Shown here in pieces: positions 1 through 9,265 of a stretch of 64,000 nt of DNA. The DNA comes from CAMAVH01 sp046297835 (lineage in GTDB: Bacteria; Pseudomonadota; Alphaproteobacteria; SMXQ01). The notes beneath the pieces are model-generated. The model searched no databases, was not told the origin of the DNA, and saw only the letters and a list, made by a program, of their open reading frames with translations. Location: NCBI GenBank assembly GCA_046297835.1, contig JBKBHI010000007.1, positions 1-64,000 of the forward strand, given 5' to 3'. Made by a program: the position numbers and the translations under genes. Positions within the stretch are counted from its first letter, which is position 1; every line of letters begins with the position of its first letter.

Positions 1-249
1 GAGGCCGGCCGCGGCGGCCAGCGCCCGCGCCGCGCGCAGGATCAGATTGTCGTCGGGCGGCGTGGCGGCGAGCGCGCCGGCCATCGGCCCCGCGACGGCG
101 AGCGACAGGCTCGCGGCCGGCCGTGCTGCGACGACATCGTGCAGGCTGGCGAAGGCGACCAGCGAATCGAGCAGGTGATAGCCGTCGGCGCGGCGGCCGA
201 CCACATGCAGCGTCAAATTGATCTTGGCCGGCGCGGCGATGGCGATCAT
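1..249 (-). CDS. ispE: 4-diphosphocytidyl-2-C-methyl-D-erythritol kinase, N-terminal part
   Basis: The gene runs off the left edge, so only the first 83 residues are present. The N-terminus carries the GHMP-kinase start APAKINLTLHVVGRRADGYH, which is diagnostic for IspE. IspE phosphorylates CDP-methylerythritol in the cytoplasmic non-mevalonate isoprenoid pathway. The ATG chosen is the only one in frame; a nearby upstream ATG reads into a stop after five codons. The start lies 37 bases after the stop of the TPR lipoprotein gene, so the two are probably cotranscribed. A TPR protein followed by ispE is, as I recall, a common alphaproteobacterial arrangement. The catalytic GHMP glycine-rich loop lies beyond the edge and cannot be checked. 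Confidence 0.9.
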   Translation of the reverse strand, partial: MIAIAAPAKINLTLHVVGRRADGYHLLDSLVAFASLHDVVAARPAASLSLAVAGPMAGALAATPPDDNLILRAARALAAAAGL

Positions 250-285
250 GCGCGCGGCCTCATGCGGCGGCGCGCAAGACGCCGC

Positions 286-2061
286 TCAGCCGCCGCGCGC
301 GGCCGGCTCGGCGTCGGCATGGCTCTCGGGCGCTGCGCTGCGCTGGTCGGCGGCGAGGCCGCGCTTGATCTTGGTCTCGATGTCGCGCGTCTGATCCGGC
401 TCGGGCTTGAGCGCCAGCGCGCGCTCCCACTGGAAGCGCGCCTCGGCCTCGCGCCCGACGCGCCAATAGGCGTCGCCGAGATGGTCGTTGATCGTCGGGT
501 CGGCGGGCCGCAGTTCGGCGGCGCGCTCCAGATGCGGCACCGCCTCGGCGAAGCGGCCGAGCTTGTAGAGCACCCAGCCCATCGAATCGACGATATAGCC
601 GTCCTCGGGGCGCAATTTCACCGCCGTCTCGATCATGGCCAGCGCCTTGTCGAGATGGATGCCATGCTCGACCCAGCTATAGCCGAGATAGTTCAGCACA
701 TAGGGCTGGTCGGGATTGAGCTCGAGCGCCTTGAGCAAATCGGCTTCCGCGCGCGGCCATTGCTTGGCGCGCTCGAGCGCGATGCCGCGCGAATAGAGCA
801 CCGCCCAATGGCGCGGCTCGAGGGTCGGGCCGATGCGCGCCATGGCGCGGTCGTAGGCCGCGACCGATTCGGCGAACCGCTCTTTGCCGCGCAGCAGGTC
901 GCCGAGCGCGACCAGCGCGTCGGGCCGCGTCGGCCGCTCTGCGGCGAGCGCTTCGAGCGTGGCGATGGCGTCGTCGGTGCGGCCGACATCGTCGAGCAGC
1001 GCCGCCGAGCGCAGCTGCGCCGACCAAGCGAGCGACGAGTTGGCCGGGACGCGCTTGTACATCTCGATCGCCCGCGCCTCTTGATCGCCGCTTTCGAGAA
1101 TGTCGGCGGCCAGCAGCAAGGCGATATCCAGATCCGGTTGCAGATGCAGCGCGAGCCGCGTCATGGCCATGGCGAGATCGTCGAGGCTCTGCTGGTTCAG
1201 CAGGCTGGCGAGATCGAACAACGCCTCGGCCATCCCTTCGGCGGGCGTGCGGACCAGCGGGGCCGTCGGCAGAGGCGCGCTCGACAGTTCGGGACGGCTG
1301 CCGCGCGCGGCCGCGCCGGCCTCGCTGTCAAAATCGGCGAGCGTGGCTTTCGCCCGCTCCAGCTGACCGGTGCGCGCGTAATAGGAGGCCGTCGCCTGCA
1401 CCAGACGCATGTAGCTCGCGCCGCTCGCCGCGGCGCGTTCGTAATAGGGGCCGGCCGCCTGCAACTCGCCCGCCTGGTCGAGCATCAGCGCGGCATGGAA
1501 GCTTTCGAACATCTCGAAGCCGCGCATCTGGCCGACGGCGGCGAGCGCCACGACGCCGCGCTGCGGCTCGCCGCGCGCGGCCATCAGCCAGCCGCGCAGC
1601 AGCGGCGCGATGAAGCTGTTGTAGCCGCCCTCGGGCAAGGCGGCGAGTTCCGCCTCGGCGCGGGCATATTGGCCGAGCTTGGCGGCGTGCACGGCGCGCA
1701 CCAGCCCCGCCATCTGCACGTTCGCGCCGAGCGCGCGCAGCCGTTCGGCCAGCGCGGCGGCCTCGTCGATGCGGCCTTCGGCGACCATGGCCGCGAAGGC
1801 GCGGCGCAGCAGTTCGTCGTTGGCCGGGTCCGCCGCCAGGGCCTGGACGTAGAAATCGGCCGCGCTGGCGCTGTCGCGCATCGCTTGCGCCTGGCGCGCC
1901 GCGAGATAGCTGCCGAAGGTGGAGAATTGCGCGGGCGGGGCGGGCGCCGCCGGGGCCGCGCCGCGCGGCGCGCCGCCGCAGGCGCTGAGCAATGCCGCCG
2001 CGCTCAAGGCGGCGAAAGCGAACGCGAGCGGCCGGCGGAAAGCCAAGAAACAGGACTGCAT
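286..2061 (-). CDS. TPR-repeat lipoprotein
   Basis: The product is 591 residues with a lipoprotein signal: a hydrophobic stretch followed by the lipobox LSAC, then a Gly/Ala/Pro-rich linker. The body is alpha-helical tetratricopeptide repeats, clearest in the second half, where motifs of the type 'ALVALGDLL..KERFAESVAAYDRA' and 'PYVLNYLGYSWVEHG..LDKALAMIETAV' recur about every 34 residues. TPR proteins are scaffolds, so a periplasmic or outer-membrane assembly role is likely but the partner is unknown. The ATG chosen lies 18 codons inside the longest frame because it places the signal peptide at the N-terminus. The gene precedes ispE by 37 bases. Confidence 0.85.
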   Translation of the reverse strand: MQSCFLAFRRPLAFAFAALSAAALLSACGGAPRGAAPAAPAPPAQFSTFGSYLAARQAQAMRDSASAADFYVQALAADPANDELLRRAFAAMVAEGRIDEAAALAERLRALGANVQMAGLVRAVHAAKLGQYARAEAELAALPEGGYNSFIAPLLRGWLMAARGEPQRGVVALAAVGQMRGFEMFESFHAALMLDQAGELQAAGPYYERAAASGASYMRLVQATASYYARTGQLERAKATLADFDSEAGAAARGSRPELSSAPLPTAPLVRTPAEGMAEALFDLASLLNQQSLDDLAMAMTRLALHLQPDLDIALLLAADILESGDQEARAIEMYKRVPANSSLAWSAQLRSAALLDDVGRTDDAIATLEALAAERPTRPDALVALGDLLRGKERFAESVAAYDRAMARIGPTLEPRHWAVLYSRGIALERAKQWPRAEADLLKALELNPDQPYVLNYLGYSWVEHGIHLDKALAMIETAVKLRPEDGYIVDSMGWVLYKLGRFAEAVPHLERAAELRPADPTINDHLGDAYWRVGREAEARFQWERALALKPEPDQTRDIETKIKRGLAADQRSAAPESHADAEPAARGG

Positions 2062-2236
2062 GAGAGGTGCCGTGCGGTGAGGGGCCGGAGACGGACGGCG
2101 GCCGCGCGAGACCACCGCAAGCCCCTAAGATACAGGGAAATCATGAGTTTTTGCCAGCGCCGCGCGCGCCCGGGCGGAATGGGCATAACGGCCGCGGCGG
2201 CGAGGAGTTCCGGCCCGCGGGGCTTAGGGCGAGGGC

Positions 2237-3496
2237 TCAGGACGCGGCGGGCGGCGTTTCCAGCGCGGCGATCAAGCGCGCCCGCCGCCGCCAGGTCCAG
2301 AACCAGGCGGCGAGGCATAGGCCAGCGCCGGCGAACAGCGGCCAGCGCAAGCCGACGGCCTCGGCGGCGAGCCCGACGAGGAACGCGCCGATCGCCGGCA
2401 CGCCCTCCAGCACCACGCCATAGACGCTGAGCACGCGGCCGCGCAGCGCCGGATCGACCGCCGCCTGCACCAGCGTCTGCCCGGCGATGCTCTGGACGAT
2501 GAAGCCGAAGCCGGCGACGGCGGCCATCGGGCAGGCCAACCACAGGCTGTCGGTGGCGACGAACAGCATGAGCGATAGCGCGATGGCGAGCGCGTTGGCG
2601 ATGCTGATCGACGTCATGCCGGCGATGCCGGCGCTGCGCGCGGCGAGCCACAGCGCGCCGGCCATCGCGCCGAGCCCGTGCGCCGTCATCAAGATCGCCA
2701 AGCCGTCGACGCCGAGCGCGAAGACGCGGTCGGCGAAGCCCGGCAGCATGTCGGTCAGCGGCTTGGCGCACAGCGACACGGCGAACAGCAGCGCCAGATA
2801 CAGGCTGATGCCGGGATGCGCGGCGATGTAGCGCGCGCCGTCCGCCATCTCGGCGAGCACCGAGCCGCGCGCGCGCTCGATCGGCGCGCCCTGCACCTTC
2901 ATGAGCGAGAGCAGCAGCGTGAAGGTGAGATACATCGCCGCCGCCACGATGAAGGCCCACATCGTGCCGCCGAAGGCGATGATCGCGCCGCCGAGCGCCG
3001 GGCCGAGGAAGCGCGAGCTGTTGAACAGGATCGACTGCACCGCGAGGGCGGAGGGCAGCAGGTCGCGGCCGACCACGGCGTAGAGCATCGTCATGCGTGC
3101 CGGCCGGTTGAAGGCGAGCGCCGCGCCGCGGAGGCAGGTCAGGCCGAACAGCAGCCAGATGTCGATCCAGCCGGCCAAGCTGAGGACGGCGATGATTAAG
3201 GCGTAGCTGACCTGGCACGCCTGCGTCACGCGCATGAGCTTGTAGCAATCGACGCGATCGACGATCGCGCCCGCCCATAGCGCGAGAGCCAGCGCCGGCA
3301 CCGCTTCGGCGAGCGCGATGGCGCCGAGCCAGGCGGTCGACTCGGTCAGCTCCCAGGTCAGCCAGGCGATGCCGATGGTCTGCACCCAGACGCCGACGCT
3401 GGTCGTCCACATGCCGACGGCATAGAGGCGGAAGTTGGCGTTCGCCGAAGCGCGCCGCAGCGCGTCGAACGCCCGGGGCTTGTCCGCGGCCGTCAT
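2237..3496 (-). CDS. MFS transporter (EntS/MFS_3-like)
   Basis: The 419-residue product has about 12 hydrophobic segments and the MFS loop between helices 2 and 3 (GAIVDRVDCYKLM, a form of G-x-x-x-D-R-x-x-R/K). The N-terminus ANANFRLYAVGMWTTSVGVWVQTIGIAWL resembles the EntS-type drug or siderophore exporters. It would act in the inner membrane as a proton-coupled exporter. The substrate cannot be read from sequence. It is transcribed away from the receptor gene that follows on the other strand, leaving a shared 194-base upstream region. A second, longer member of the same superfamily lies near 18-20 kb. Confidence 0.85.
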   Translation of the reverse strand: MTAADKPRAFDALRRASANANFRLYAVGMWTTSVGVWVQTIGIAWLTWELTESTAWLGAIALAEAVPALALALWAGAIVDRVDCYKLMRVTQACQVSYALIIAVLSLAGWIDIWLLFGLTCLRGAALAFNRPARMTMLYAVVGRDLLPSALAVQSILFNSSRFLGPALGGAIIAFGGTMWAFIVAAAMYLTFTLLLSLMKVQGAPIERARGSVLAEMADGARYIAAHPGISLYLALLFAVSLCAKPLTDMLPGFADRVFALGVDGLAILMTAHGLGAMAGALWLAARSAGIAGMTSISIANALAIALSLMLFVATDSLWLACPMAAVAGFGFIVQSIAGQTLVQAAVDPALRGRVLSVYGVVLEGVPAIGAFLVGLAAEAVGLRWPLFAGAGLCLAAWFWTWRRRARLIAALETPPAAS

Positions 3497-3628
3497 GGGG
3501 CGGCCCTGCCCTTGGCCTGCCGGGCTTTTCGCGAGTGCGAAACGGCGGCGCGGCGCGCGGGCGGAAAGCTATGTCTCGGGCGCATCCCTGTTCCTGTCGG
3601 GGGTTCGGCCTTGTCGCCGCCGGCCGAA

Positions 3629-3655
3629 TCGTTATAAGCATATATATAAGAAAAA
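3629..3655. promoter_or_regulatory. AT-rich candidate promoter between MFS and receptor genes
   Basis: This A/T-rich island (GTTATAAGCATATATATAAG) sits in the GC-rich space between divergent genes. It carries short inverted arms TTATA and TATAA and lies 40-60 bases before the receptor start. No clean -35 is visible. It may hold the -10 of either gene. Confidence 0.3.
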
Positions 3656-3690
3656 GCCGCGACGGCATCACGACCCTGGGAGACGCCATC

Positions 3691-4752
3691 ATGACCGATT
3701 CTCGATTGCAGACAAAATCCCTTCATCGCGCGCGAGGCGTTCCTGGCGCGGCGCGGGCGCTCTGCGCCGCCTTGGCCGCGACCGGCGCGCTGATCGCCGC
3801 CGACGCGCGGGCGCAGACGCCGCGCACGCTGGAGTTCTACGTCGGCTACAGCGCCGGCGGCGGCTCCGACACGCAGGCGCGCATCGTCGCCAACCATATC
3901 GGCCGGCATTATCCGGGCGCGCCCAACGTGGTGGTGCGCAACATGCCGGGCGCCGGCACGATCACGCTGGCCAACTACCTGTTCTCGGTCGCGCCGCGCG
4001 ACGGCCACACGTTCGGGATCATCGCCGGCGGCGCGGTGACGGCGCCGCTGTTCAAGACGAAGGGCGCCGCCTACGATCCGCGCGAGTTCACCTGGATCGG
4101 CAACGTTTCGAGCGAGGTCTCGATCGCCGCGGCATGGCACACCAGCGGCGTCAAAACGCTTGAGGACGCGATGAAGCGCGAAGTGGTGCTCGGCACCGCC
4201 GGCCCCGGCTCGGGCAACCACATCTATCCGCTGGTGCTCAACGCCATCCTCGGCACCAAATTCAAGCTCATCGCCGGCTATCCGGGCAGCAACGAGGTCG
4301 CCATCGCCATGGAGCGCGGCGAGGTGCAGGGCACCGGGAGCTGGAACATCTCGGGCATCATGCAGAGCCGGCCCGACTGGCTGAAGAACGGGTTGCTGGT
4401 CCCGCTGGTGCAGCAGTCGCTCGCCAAGCATCCGTCGCTGCCGAACGTGCCGCTCGTCACCGAACTGGGCAAGACCGAGGCCGACCGCAAGGTGCTGCAG
4501 CTCATCTTCGCGCAGCAGGTCATCTCGCGGCCGCTGCTCGCGCCGCCGCAGATTCCGGCCGACCGCGCCCAGGCGCTGCGCGCCGCTTTCGACACGACGA
4601 TGAAGGACGCCGCCTTCCTCGACGAAGCCGCCAAGCGCCGCATGGAAATCACCGATCCGATGACCGGCGATCAGGTCAAGGCGCTGCTCGTCGATCTGTA
4701 CGGCACGCCATCCGACATCGTCGAACGCGCCATCGCCGCAGTGAACGGTTAG
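3691..4752 (+). CDS. TctC/Bug-family solute receptor 1
   Basis: The 353-residue product has a signal peptide ending ADARAQ and the Bug-family core: FYVGYSAGGGSDTQARIV, then VVVRNMPGAGTITLANYL. The mature protein would be periplasmic and bind a carboxylate for a tripartite tricarboxylate transporter, but no TctA or TctB gene occurs in the window. The ATG is preceded by GGGAGA; an upstream in-frame start would add about 50 unconserved residues. The next gene (NMT1-like) begins 29 bases downstream, so the two are likely one transcript with the MarR gene. The ligand is unknown. Confidence 0.85.
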   Translation: MTDSRLQTKSLHRARGVPGAARALCAALAATGALIAADARAQTPRTLEFYVGYSAGGGSDTQARIVANHIGRHYPGAPNVVVRNMPGAGTITLANYLFSVAPRDGHTFGIIAGGAVTAPLFKTKGAAYDPREFTWIGNVSSEVSIAAAWHTSGVKTLEDAMKREVVLGTAGPGSGNHIYPLVLNAILGTKFKLIAGYPGSNEVAIAMERGEVQGTGSWNISGIMQSRPDWLKNGLLVPLVQQSLAKHPSLPNVPLVTELGKTEADRKVLQLIFAQQVISRPLLAPPQIPADRAQALRAAFDTTMKDAAFLDEAAKRRMEITDPMTGDQVKALLVDLYGTPSDIVERAIAAVNG

Positions 4753-4781
4753 TCGGCTGCAAGCTTTCAGAGGACGTTGCG

Positions 4782-5702
4782 ATGGATAAATTGACGGTGA
4801 CCGGCTATTTCCGCCGGCCGGCCTTCCTGGTCGCGCAGCACAAGGGCTTCTTCGCCAAGGAGAGGCTCGATGTCGGCTTCCATCTCGTCGGCCTGTGCCC
4901 CGACCACAACCGCGAGCTGGCCGAAGGGGTGTGGCCGATCACCATGTCGTCGGCCGACACGATGCTGGCGCGGGCGACGCAGGACGGCGTCGATTTCGTC
5001 GTCTTCATGGAGGCCGAGCAGGGCCTCGACGTCCAGCTCGTCGCCAAGCCGGAGATCAAGAGTTTCGCCGATCTGCGCGGCAAGATATTCGCCGCCGATC
5101 CGGTCGATTCCAATTTCGACCTGGTGCGCAACAAGATCATGCTCGACAACGGAGTCGCCGAAAGCGAATACGGGATCAAGATCCTCGGCAATTCGCACCA
5201 TCGCCTCGCTGGCTTCCTCGAAGGCAAGGTGTCGGCGGCGATGCTCGCGCCGCCCTCGACGGAGAAGGCCGTCGCCGCCGGCGGCCACATCATGGCGGAG
5301 GGCGAGGAGTACGTGAAAGACTGGCCGATCGTCTGCGGCTGGGGCCTGCGCAGTTGGGCCGAAGCGAACCGTCCGCTGCTGGTGCGTTACATCCGCGCCT
5401 ATGCCGCGGCGACCGACTGGCTTCTCCGGCCGGAGAACCGCGAGGAGACGCTGGCGCTCGTCATGGCCGAGGAGAAGCTGTCGCGCCACCGCGCCGAGCT
5501 GACCTACAAATACGTCGTGCCGCATTGCGCCATCGACCCCGAGGCGATCCGCAAGAACATCGAGCTGCGCATCGACCTCGGCTATTACAAGCCGCCGCAC
5601 AAGCCGGCCGAGGCGTTCTACGACATGAGCTATTGGAGCGAGGCGACCGGCCTGCCGATTCCCAAACCCGCCGGGCGGCCGAAGAACGCCGTGCCGGCCT
5701 GA
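4782..5702 (+). CDS. NMT1/SsuA-fold protein without signal peptide
   Basis: The 306-residue protein has the fold of ABC-type nitrate/sulfonate/pyrimidine-precursor binding proteins: an N-terminal start 'LTVTGYFRRPAFLVAQHKGFFAKERLDV', a central 'FADLRGKIFAADPVDSNFDLVRNKIM' and a C-terminal helical part. There is no signal peptide or lipobox, and the first strand begins at residue 3, so the protein as read is cytoplasmic. No ABC permease or ATPase lies nearby. The binding-protein fold is also used by cytoplasmic enzymes such as 4,5-dihydroxyphthalate decarboxylase and the THI5 pyrimidine synthase. A catalytic role is therefore possible but unproven. It follows receptor 1 by 29 bases. Confidence 0.7.
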   Translation: MDKLTVTGYFRRPAFLVAQHKGFFAKERLDVGFHLVGLCPDHNRELAEGVWPITMSSADTMLARATQDGVDFVVFMEAEQGLDVQLVAKPEIKSFADLRGKIFAADPVDSNFDLVRNKIMLDNGVAESEYGIKILGNSHHRLAGFLEGKVSAAMLAPPSTEKAVAAGGHIMAEGEEYVKDWPIVCGWGLRSWAEANRPLLVRYIRAYAAATDWLLRPENREETLALVMAEEKLSRHRAELTYKYVVPHCAIDPEAIRKNIELRIDLGYYKPPHKPAEAFYDMSYWSEATGLPIPKPAGRPKNAVPA

Positions 5703-5778
5703 TCGCGGCGAGGGGTTTGAGCCCGGCCGCCTTTCGCGCTAAACAGGACGCCTCTCTGTCCCGCACCGAGTCCGTTCG

Positions 5779-6255
5779 ATGTCCATCATGACGGCGCAAG
5801 ACGCCATCGCCTTGGCGCGCAAATATCCGGTCAAGATCAAGAATCCGACCGACAGCCTCGGCTATCTGCTGTGGCAGGTGCAGCACAATTGGCAGCGCCA
5901 ATACGAGCAGAAGCTGCGCGCGATCAACCTGACGCATCTGCAAGTGGCGCTGCTCGCCTCGACCCACACGCTGCACGGCCAGGGCGAGCTGCCGACCCAG
6001 GTGCGGCTCGCCACCTTCACCAAGTTCGATCCGATGATGGTGTCGAAGGCGCTCGGCCTGCTGGAGCGCAAGGGCTATCTCAAGCGCATCAAGCGGCCGC
6101 CGTCCAAGCTGATCGCGCTGACCGACGCCGGCGGCAAGGCGCTGCAGCGCGCCCTGGTCATCAAGAAGAAGTCGCTCGACAAATTCTTCGGCCCGCTCGG
6201 CGCGAACCAGGACCGCCTGATCAAGATCCTGCGCAGCCTGCTCGATCAGCCCTGA
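5779..6255 (+). CDS. MarR-family transcriptional regulator
   Basis: The 158-residue protein has the winged-helix MarR layout: helices around 'LGYLLWQVQHNWQRQYEQKL', a recognition region 'FTKFDPMMVSKALGLLERKGYLKR' and a short wing 'RPPSKLIALTDAGGKAL'. It would bind DNA as a dimer and respond to a small aromatic or carboxylic ligand, as is usual in the family. It ends the receptor/NMT1 group (76-base gap) and precedes the amidase gene by 111 bases, so either is a plausible target. Its operator could not be identified. Confidence 0.8.
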   Translation: MSIMTAQDAIALARKYPVKIKNPTDSLGYLLWQVQHNWQRQYEQKLRAINLTHLQVALLASTHTLHGQGELPTQVRLATFTKFDPMMVSKALGLLERKGYLKRIKRPPSKLIALTDAGGKALQRALVIKKKSLDKFFGPLGANQDRLIKILRSLLDQP

Positions 6256-6366
6256 ACGGGCGGCGCGATGCGCCCCCCATCGACGCGGCTGTAATCCCCG
6301 GCTATCCTGCGCCTCAAGGCCGCAGCGCCGGCCAAGGCTTCATAAAAACCGATCGGGAGACGCGCG

Positions 6367-7125
6367 ATGGCTCGTGTTTGGGACCCTTTTCTCACCGCAC
6401 AAGACAAGGCCCATCTCGCCGAGAGACGAGGCGGCGATCGGCGCGTCGGCTTCGGCAAGCGCCCCGCCGTGCTCAACATCGATCTCTATCGCGGCGTGTT
6501 CGGCGACGCCAATTTGCCGCTTTTGGAAGGCACGAAACTCTGGTCGGGCTATTGCGGTCCGGCCGGCTGGGACTCGGTCCCGCATGTCCAGCGGCTGCAC
6601 CGCGAGGCGCGTGCGGCCGGCATCCCGATCTGCCATGCCACGGGCCTGCTCGATGAAGAGGCCGGCATCCCCGGCTGGTCCCAGGCGATCCACCCGGCCT
6701 CGCCGCGGCGCATCCCGTTGACGGACGTCGCCGCCCGCGACCGTTTCGCGCGGCGCTACGACATCATCGACGAAGTCGCGCCCCAGGCCGGCGACGTGGT
6801 GGTGCGCAAGACCGCGCCCAGCGCGTTCTGGGGAACGCCGCTGATCGCCGAGCTCGTGCGCCTCGGGATCGACACGCTGCTGGTGGCGGGCGAGAGCACG
6901 AGCGGCTGCGTGCGCGCCACCGTCGTCGATGCCGCCAGCTATCGTTTCCGCGTGCAGGTGATCGAAGAATGCGTCTTCGATCGCCACGAAGCCTGCCACG
7001 CCATCAATCTGTTCGACATGCACCAGAAATACGCCGACGTCATCTCGCTCGACGCGGCGGTGGATTATCTGCGCGGCGTCAAAGCCGGGGCCGCAGTCGC
7101 GAGCCCGGCTTTGGCCCATTCTTAA
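6367..7125 (+). CDS. isochorismatase-fold amidase (maleamate/N-carbamoylsarcosine amidase-like)
   Basis: The 252-residue cytoplasmic hydrolase shows the cysteine-hydrolase triad: Asp39 in VLNIDLYRG, Lys148 in VVVRKTAPSAF and Cys181 in GESTSGCVRATVVDA. The cysteine motif matches N-carbamoylsarcosine amidases and NicF-type maleamate amidohydrolases, which release ammonia from half-amides. An exact substrate is an inference; isochorismatase activity itself is unlikely because that group has a different cysteine region. A Shine-Dalgarno GGGAGA precedes the ATG. The gene converges on receptor 2 with four bases between the stops. With the imidase-like hydrolase near 9.4 kb it could form an imide to half-amide to dicarboxylate route. 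Confidence 0.8.
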   Translation: MARVWDPFLTAQDKAHLAERRGGDRRVGFGKRPAVLNIDLYRGVFGDANLPLLEGTKLWSGYCGPAGWDSVPHVQRLHREARAAGIPICHATGLLDEEAGIPGWSQAIHPASPRRIPLTDVAARDRFARRYDIIDEVAPQAGDVVVRKTAPSAFWGTPLIAELVRLGIDTLLVAGESTSGCVRATVVDAASYRFRVQVIEECVFDRHEACHAINLFDMHQKYADVISLDAAVDYLRGVKAGAAVASPALAHS

Positions 7126-7129
7126 GCGG

Positions 7130-8164
7130 TCACTTGCTCGAGAGCGCGATGGCCTGCTTCACGATCGCGTCGGGGATGGCGTAAAGCCGGGCCAGCAACG
7201 CCTCCATGTCTTCGGCGCTGCTCGGCATGACTTCCAGCCCCAGCTTCTCGGCTTCTGCGAGAAACGCCGGATCTTGCATGGTCGCCTGGAAAGCCTTGCG
7301 CAACGCCTGCAGCCGGTCGGCGGGAATGTTCGGCGGTCCCAGGATCGGCCGCGCGATCGTCTGCGGCGCGAAGATCAGTTCGAGGACGCCTTTCTGATCG
7401 TCGGTTTTGGCGTAATCGATCAGCAGCGGCGTGTCCGGCAGCGCGGGATGCTTTTCCAGCGCGTGCTGGACGATGAAGTTGATCTTCTTGTCCTTCAGCC
7501 ATTCCGGATGCGTGCTCATCAGGCTCGGCATGCTCCAGGCGCATCGCCCGTGCACTTCTCCGCGCTCCATCGCCAGCAGGACGGCGTTGCCGCCGTAGCC
7601 CGAGATCACCCGGATGTTCGTGCCGAACAGGTTGTTGATGAGGACGGGCACGCTGGCGATGCTGCCGCCCGCGCCGCCGGCGCCGACGATGAACTCCTGC
7701 TTGGCGAGGACCTGGTCGAACGACTTGATCGGGGCGGCGTGCCACGACACGCAGAATTGCTGCTCCTTCGTGATGTTGCCGATCATACTGAGCCGGCGCG
7801 GATCGAAGTTGGCTTGATCGATGCCCAGCAGCGGCGCCGTCATCATGGACGAGTGGATGGTGGCGATGACCGAGCCGTCCTTGGCCGCCCTCTCGTAAAG
7901 ATGGTTGGTCGCGGTCAGCCCGCCGGCGCCCGGCATGTTCTGCACGACGACAGTCGGGGCGCCGGGCAGATGCCGGGGCAAGCCGCGCGCGAAGGTGCGA
8001 GCGTAGATGTCATACCCGCCGCTGGCGCTGGTGCTGACGATCAAGTTCATCTGCCGCTTCTGGTAAAACTCTTCGGCCGACTGCGCCGCGGCGGGGCCGC
8101 CCGCCAATGCCGCCGCGACGGCGATGCCCGTGATAGCCGATAAGGCGGTTCTCTGGTGCCGCAT
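7130..8164 (-). CDS. TctC/Bug-family solute receptor 2
   Basis: The 344-residue precursor begins with a typical Sec signal (GIAVAAALAGGPAAAQ). The mature part has 'FYQKRQMNLIVSTSASGGYDIYARTFARGLPRHLPGAPTVVV' followed by QNMPGAGGLTATNHLY, the ligand-binding loops of Bug proteins. It is a presumed periplasmic receptor for a small carboxylate or amide. The start ATG follows AGGGAGGGAG. It is transcribed after the LysR gene on the same strand (97-base gap), so it may be part of the LysR unit. No membrane subunits are adjacent. Confidence 0.85.
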   Translation of the reverse strand: MRHQRTALSAITGIAVAAALAGGPAAAQSAEEFYQKRQMNLIVSTSASGGYDIYARTFARGLPRHLPGAPTVVVQNMPGAGGLTATNHLYERAAKDGSVIATIHSSMMTAPLLGIDQANFDPRRLSMIGNITKEQQFCVSWHAAPIKSFDQVLAKQEFIVGAGGAGGSIASVPVLINNLFGTNIRVISGYGGNAVLLAMERGEVHGRCAWSMPSLMSTHPEWLKDKKINFIVQHALEKHPALPDTPLLIDYAKTDDQKGVLELIFAPQTIARPILGPPNIPADRLQALRKAFQATMQDPAFLAEAEKLGLEVMPSSAEDMEALLARLYAIPDAIVKQAIALSSK

Positions 8165-8261
8165 GATTCTCCCTCCCTGTGTCGCAGTTCGTACTGCTCT
8201 TTTCTTAGGGGTGAGAGTAGCGCCCGCTTTTTCGTCTGGAAAGCCTGTCGAGGCGCGGGCT

Positions 8262-9200
8262 TTAACCGCCGTGCCCGCCGATCTTCCCGCGCACGAAGTC
8301 GATGAAGTCGGTGGTCTTGGCCGGCAGCGTCTTGGCTTTAGAACGGTAAAGGGTGAGCCGTTCGCTCGGGCGCGTCGCGGCGTCGAGCACCGTTTCGACC
8401 GCGCCGTCGCGCAGCGCGTCGGCGGCGAGCGCGCGCGGCACGCGCGCGAGGCCGCAGCCGGCGGCCGCCATCCTCAGCAGCACCGCGTCGCTGTTCGACG
8501 ACAGGGGGCCGTCCACCGGCACGTGCGATAGCCGGCCGCCGACCTTGAACGGCCATTCCTTCGGGCCGTCGAGCGGATTGAACAGGCAAGCATGATCGCG
8601 CAGATCCTGCGGCCGTTCCGGCCGTCCGGCGCGGCGCAGATAGTCGGGCGCGGCGCAGATCGCGTAGGGGACCTCGCCGAGATCCTCGCCGACCATGCCG
8701 GGCGAAGTCGGCTTGCGGCTGGCGATGATGACGTCGAAGCTTTCCTCCAGCGAGGCCGAGCCGTCCTCGACCGCCGAGAGATGGATGCGCAGGCCCGAAT
8801 GGCGGCGCGAAAACTCCATGACCAGCGGTGCCAGCACCGCTTGCGCGTAATAGGCCGTGGTCTGCACCCGCAAGGTGCCGAAGGGGCCGGACTGGAGATT
8901 GCGCTCCTCGACCACATAGCTGTCGATGCGCTCCAGCATCTCCAGGCAGTTGCGGTAAAGGCCTTCGCCCGCCTCGGTCAGCACGATGCCGTGCGTCGAG
9001 CGGTTCATCAGGCTGAAGCCGAGCGACTCTTCCAGTTCGCGCATGCGGTTGCTCACCACCGACGGCGTAGTGCGCAGGTCGGTCGCCGCTTTGGTGAAGC
9101 TGCGCCGCTCGGCGACGCGCACGAAGGTATTGAGCTTGTTGAGATCGCGCAGCGCCGCTGTCAGCGGCAACGCCGCATCCTCCGGACTCCGGGTCATCAC
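8262..9200 (-). CDS. LysR-family transcriptional regulator
   Basis: The 312-residue protein has an N-terminal winged helix (LNKLNTFVRVAERRSFTKAATDLRTTPSVVSNRMRELEESLG, about residues 19-60) and a C-terminal periplasmic-binding-like effector domain. It lies divergent from the NodB-fold hydrolase gene, the usual position for a LysR activator acting on its neighbour. The gap between them carries a 9-base direct repeat (see the regulatory entry). The inducer is unknown, but the gene content suggests an imide, amide or dicarboxylate. Confidence 0.88.
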   Translation of the reverse strand: MMTRSPEDAALPLTAALRDLNKLNTFVRVAERRSFTKAATDLRTTPSVVSNRMRELEESLGFSLMNRSTHGIVLTEAGEGLYRNCLEMLERIDSYVVEERNLQSGPFGTLRVQTTAYYAQAVLAPLVMEFSRRHSGLRIHLSAVEDGSASLEESFDVIIASRKPTSPGMVGEDLGEVPYAICAAPDYLRRAGRPERPQDLRDHACLFNPLDGPKEWPFKVGGRLSHVPVDGPLSSNSDAVLLRMAAAGCGLARVPRALAADALRDGAVETVLDAATRPSERLTLYRSKAKTLPAKTTDFIDFVRGKIGGHGG

Positions 9201-9265
9201 GCACCTGCGAGAGATCTGCGAGCGGGCGGCCGACCCTGTTTGTCGGGCACCCGTGAAACAACGGT

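Noticed and set aside
139..2430. A very long open frame on the plus strand (763 codons) opposite the TPR lipoprotein and MFS genes
   Set aside because: It is rich in Arg, Ala, Gly and His, with no domain pattern, which is typical of the antisense frame of GC-rich genes. The minus-strand genes have clear families.
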